The translations under genes and the position numbers were made by a program. From positions 1-24,046 of the forward strand of contig CAYVXE010000066.1 of the NCBI GenBank assembly GCA_964455375.1: a DNA stretch of 24,046 nt, read 5' to 3'. Shown piece by piece: positions 22,402-24,046 of the stretch (the stretch's first letter is position 1; every line of letters starts with the position of its first letter). The notes under the pieces are model-generated. The model was not told where the DNA came from and did no database searches. It worked only from the letters and a program-made list of their open reading frames with translations. This stretch comes from CAYVXE01 sp964455375. Its GTDB lineage: Bacteria; Zhuqueibacterota; Zhuqueibacteria; Oceanimicrobiales; Oceanimicrobiaceae.

Positions 22402-24046
22402 ATGTCTGACAAAAAACCGACTGCATATACGGACGCGGTAAGCATTAAAGAAAATGTACCAGGCCTTTTGCCGTTTATCCCGGTGTTGTACATCGCCTGG
22501 TCAGATTGTGTCCTGACGCCGACTGAAATTGCAACCATTCGCCAGCAAATCGACGGCCAAACCTGGTTAACCGAAGAAGAACAGCACACGCTGACTGCAT
22601 GGCTCGATCCGGCTTCACCGCCAAATCAGGATCTACTTTTAACCTGGTTGAAAATCGTACGCCAAACTGCCGGCAAATTTTCCGATACCGCAAAAAAATC
22701 TTTACTCGATCTGGGGCTGGAAATTTCCCGGATTGGTGCGCCGCAAAGTTCCAAACGCTGTACCTCACCGGAGGCCTGTTCTGCGCTGGCCGTTATCGAG
22801 CAGGTACTTGGCGTGGTAAGCCAGGAAGCGACTCAGAAAGTGTTAGCCGAAGCAGTTCATGTTAAACCAACCGCGACAGCAGGGCGAAAACGACCTTGTT
22901 TTTCTCCGGCTCTCTTACAGCAGGCACTGGATGGAGACGAGGCGGAAATGCGTGATAAAGTCAGAACGCTGCTTTCTGACCCTATTTTTCGTTACCGCTA
23001 TGAATTAGACAAGCAAGCCTATAGAGAGCAAGTCCTTTTGTGGTGCAAACAGTTAGCCGCTCAGGGTTTGGGTGCGCTTTCCTACCCGCAAGAACAGGGA
23101 GGGAAAAACAATCTGCGCCAATTTATTGCAGCATTTGAAACCATTGCCTTGCACGACCTCAGTCTCGCTATAAAATTTGGCGTGCAATTCGGACTTTTCG
23201 GCGGCAGTATCTTAAACCTCGGAACGGCAGTCCACCATGAAAAGTACTTGAGAGATGTGGGATCGTTGCAACTGCCTGGCTGTTTTGCGATGACGGAATT
23301 AGGGCACGGTTCCAATGTAAAAGACATCGAAACAACAGCTACGTATGAGCAGGCAACGGATGAATTCATCATCCACACACCGACCGACTCGGCACACAAA
23401 GACTATATCGGCAATGCTGCCCTTCACGGTCAGATGGCAACGGTTTTTGCCCAACTCGAAATCGACGGTGAATGCTACGGTGTACACGCATTTTTGACTC
23501 CCATTCGGCACAAAGACGGCACGCTCATGCCGGGCGTGCGCATCGAAGATTGCGGGCTGAAAATGGGGCTCAACGGTGTGGACAACGGCCGCATCTGGTT
23601 TGAACGTGTGCGCATTCCGCGGGAAAATTTGCTCAATCGATTCGCTGATGTTGCAAGAGACGGAACCTACACGAGTCTCATCGCCAGCGCATCGAAACGG
23701 TTTTTCACCATGCTTGGTACGCTGGTTGGCGGTCGCATCAGCATTGCAACCGCCTCGTTGAGCGCAGCTAAATCGGCGCTTACCATCGCCATCCGTTATG
23801 CCGAACAGCGTCGGCAATTTGGTCCTCCCGGAGAGCATGAAACGTTACTGCTGGATTATCCCAGCCATCAACTGCGGTTGCTGCCTTTGCTGGCGCGAAC
23901 GTACGCGTTTGATTTTGCCCAAAAGCAGCTCATTGCGCTTTACGCAGCAACGAAAGAATCCGCACGCGAGGTTGAAGTTCTGGCCGCGGGTCTGAAGGCG
24001 CTCAGCAGTTGGCATGCCACAGAAACGATTCAGGTATGCCGGGAAA
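22402..24046 (+). CDS. Acyl-CoA oxidase/dehydrogenase with N-terminal extension (partial, runs off end)
   Basis: The frame is open from ATG 22402 to the last base (548 codons) and has no stop. The core matches peroxisomal-type acyl-CoA oxidases: CFAMTELGHGSN at 294-305, then IETTATY, DEFIIHTPTDSAHKDYIGNAALHG, GLKMGLNGVDNGRIWFERVRIPRENLLNR and the FAD-contact RRQFG at 470-474, followed by LLDYPSHQLRLLPLLARTYAF. Such enzymes introduce the first double bond in fatty acyl-CoA oxidation, passing electrons to O2 (oxidase) or to a carrier (dehydrogenase); sequence alone does not decide. Residues 1-160 are an extra helical N-terminal region whose first part (LPFIPVLYIAWSDCVLTPTEIATIRQQI) resembles TerB-like folds. 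The gene begins 50 bp after SSADH, on the same strand. The catalytic base would lie in the missing C-terminal part. Only AAGAGA serves as a ribosome binding site. Confidence 0.88.
   Translation, partial: MSDKKPTAYTDAVSIKENVPGLLPFIPVLYIAWSDCVLTPTEIATIRQQIDGQTWLTEEEQHTLTAWLDPASPPNQDLLLTWLKIVRQTAGKFSDTAKKSLLDLGLEISRIGAPQSSKRCTSPEACSALAVIEQVLGVVSQEATQKVLAEAVHVKPTATAGRKRPCFSPALLQQALDGDEAEMRDKVRTLLSDPIFRYRYELDKQAYREQVLLWCKQLAAQGLGALSYPQEQGGKNNLRQFIAAFETIALHDLSLAIKFGVQFGLFGGSILNLGTAVHHEKYLRDVGSLQLPGCFAMTELGHGSNVKDIETTATYEQATDEFIIHTPTDSAHKDYIGNAALHGQMATVFAQLEIDGECYGVHAFLTPIRHKDGTLMPGVRIEDCGLKMGLNGVDNGRIWFERVRIPRENLLNRFADVARDGTYTSLIASASKRFFTMLGTLVGGRISIATASLSAAKSALTIAIRYAEQRRQFGPPGEHETLLLDYPSHQLRLLPLLARTYAFDFAQKQLIALYAATKESAREVEVLAAGLKALSSWHATETIQVCRE

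Overview
The window most likely comes from a metagenome-assembled genome of a Gram-negative bacterium of the FCB group, in the neighbourhood of KSB1, Calditrichota or Ignavibacteriota. The main evidence is a secreted protein (3038-5020) ending in a type IX secretion sorting domain with the QNYPNPFNP signature of those lineages, together with a CBM9/DUF5916-type outer-membrane protein. A run of exactly 100 N at 12828-12927, flanked on both sides by the same 55 bases, marks a scaffold joint. Collapsing it restores one intact gene, so the apparent frameshift there is artificial. The phylum assignment is inference; there is no rRNA gene in the window.

Layout. 1-2868: a class V aminotransferase gene (+) behind a promoter that overlaps a long palindrome, convergent (2 bp apart) with a radical SAM gene of the spore-photoproduct-lyase-like family (-). 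3038-5072: the T9SS-sorted protein and its terminator. 5140-9529: a promoter with a palindromic operator candidate, then a compact four-gene efflux operon (periplasmic adaptor, ABC ATPase, two FtsX/MacB-type permeases). 9609-10571: an aldo/keto reductase (-). 10821-13264: the CBM9/DUF5916 protein, interrupted by the gap. 13294-13659: a small cupin. 13660-14087: no convincing protein gene, but a good promoter and a hairpin. 14088-15340: two AT-rich, tightly coupled genes of unknown function. 15471-15707: khpA, an RNA-binding KH protein, away from its usual ribosomal operon. 15855-18387: an XPB-family helicase overlapping a Bax1 (DUF790) nuclease gene, an archaeal-style DNA repair pair in a bacterium. 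18388-19306: a gene-poor stretch built of degenerate dispersed and tandem repeats. 19307-24046: a thiamine-diphosphate enzyme usually labelled acetolactate synthase, a succinate-semialdehyde dehydrogenase, and the first 548 codons of an acyl-CoA oxidase/dehydrogenase that runs off the end.

How the genes may work together. The most interesting pairs are the ThDP enzyme with SSADH and XPB with Bax1. The first matches in order and type the two-gene 2-oxoglutarate decarboxylase/SSADH route known from cyanobacteria, which bypasses 2-oxoglutarate dehydrogenase in the TCA cycle. The second should form a helicase-nuclease for opening and cutting damaged DNA. With the SPL-like radical SAM protein, the window has two possible DNA-damage loci, though they are 13 kb apart and nothing shows co-regulation. 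No tRNA, rRNA, CRISPR array, transposase or phage gene was seen.
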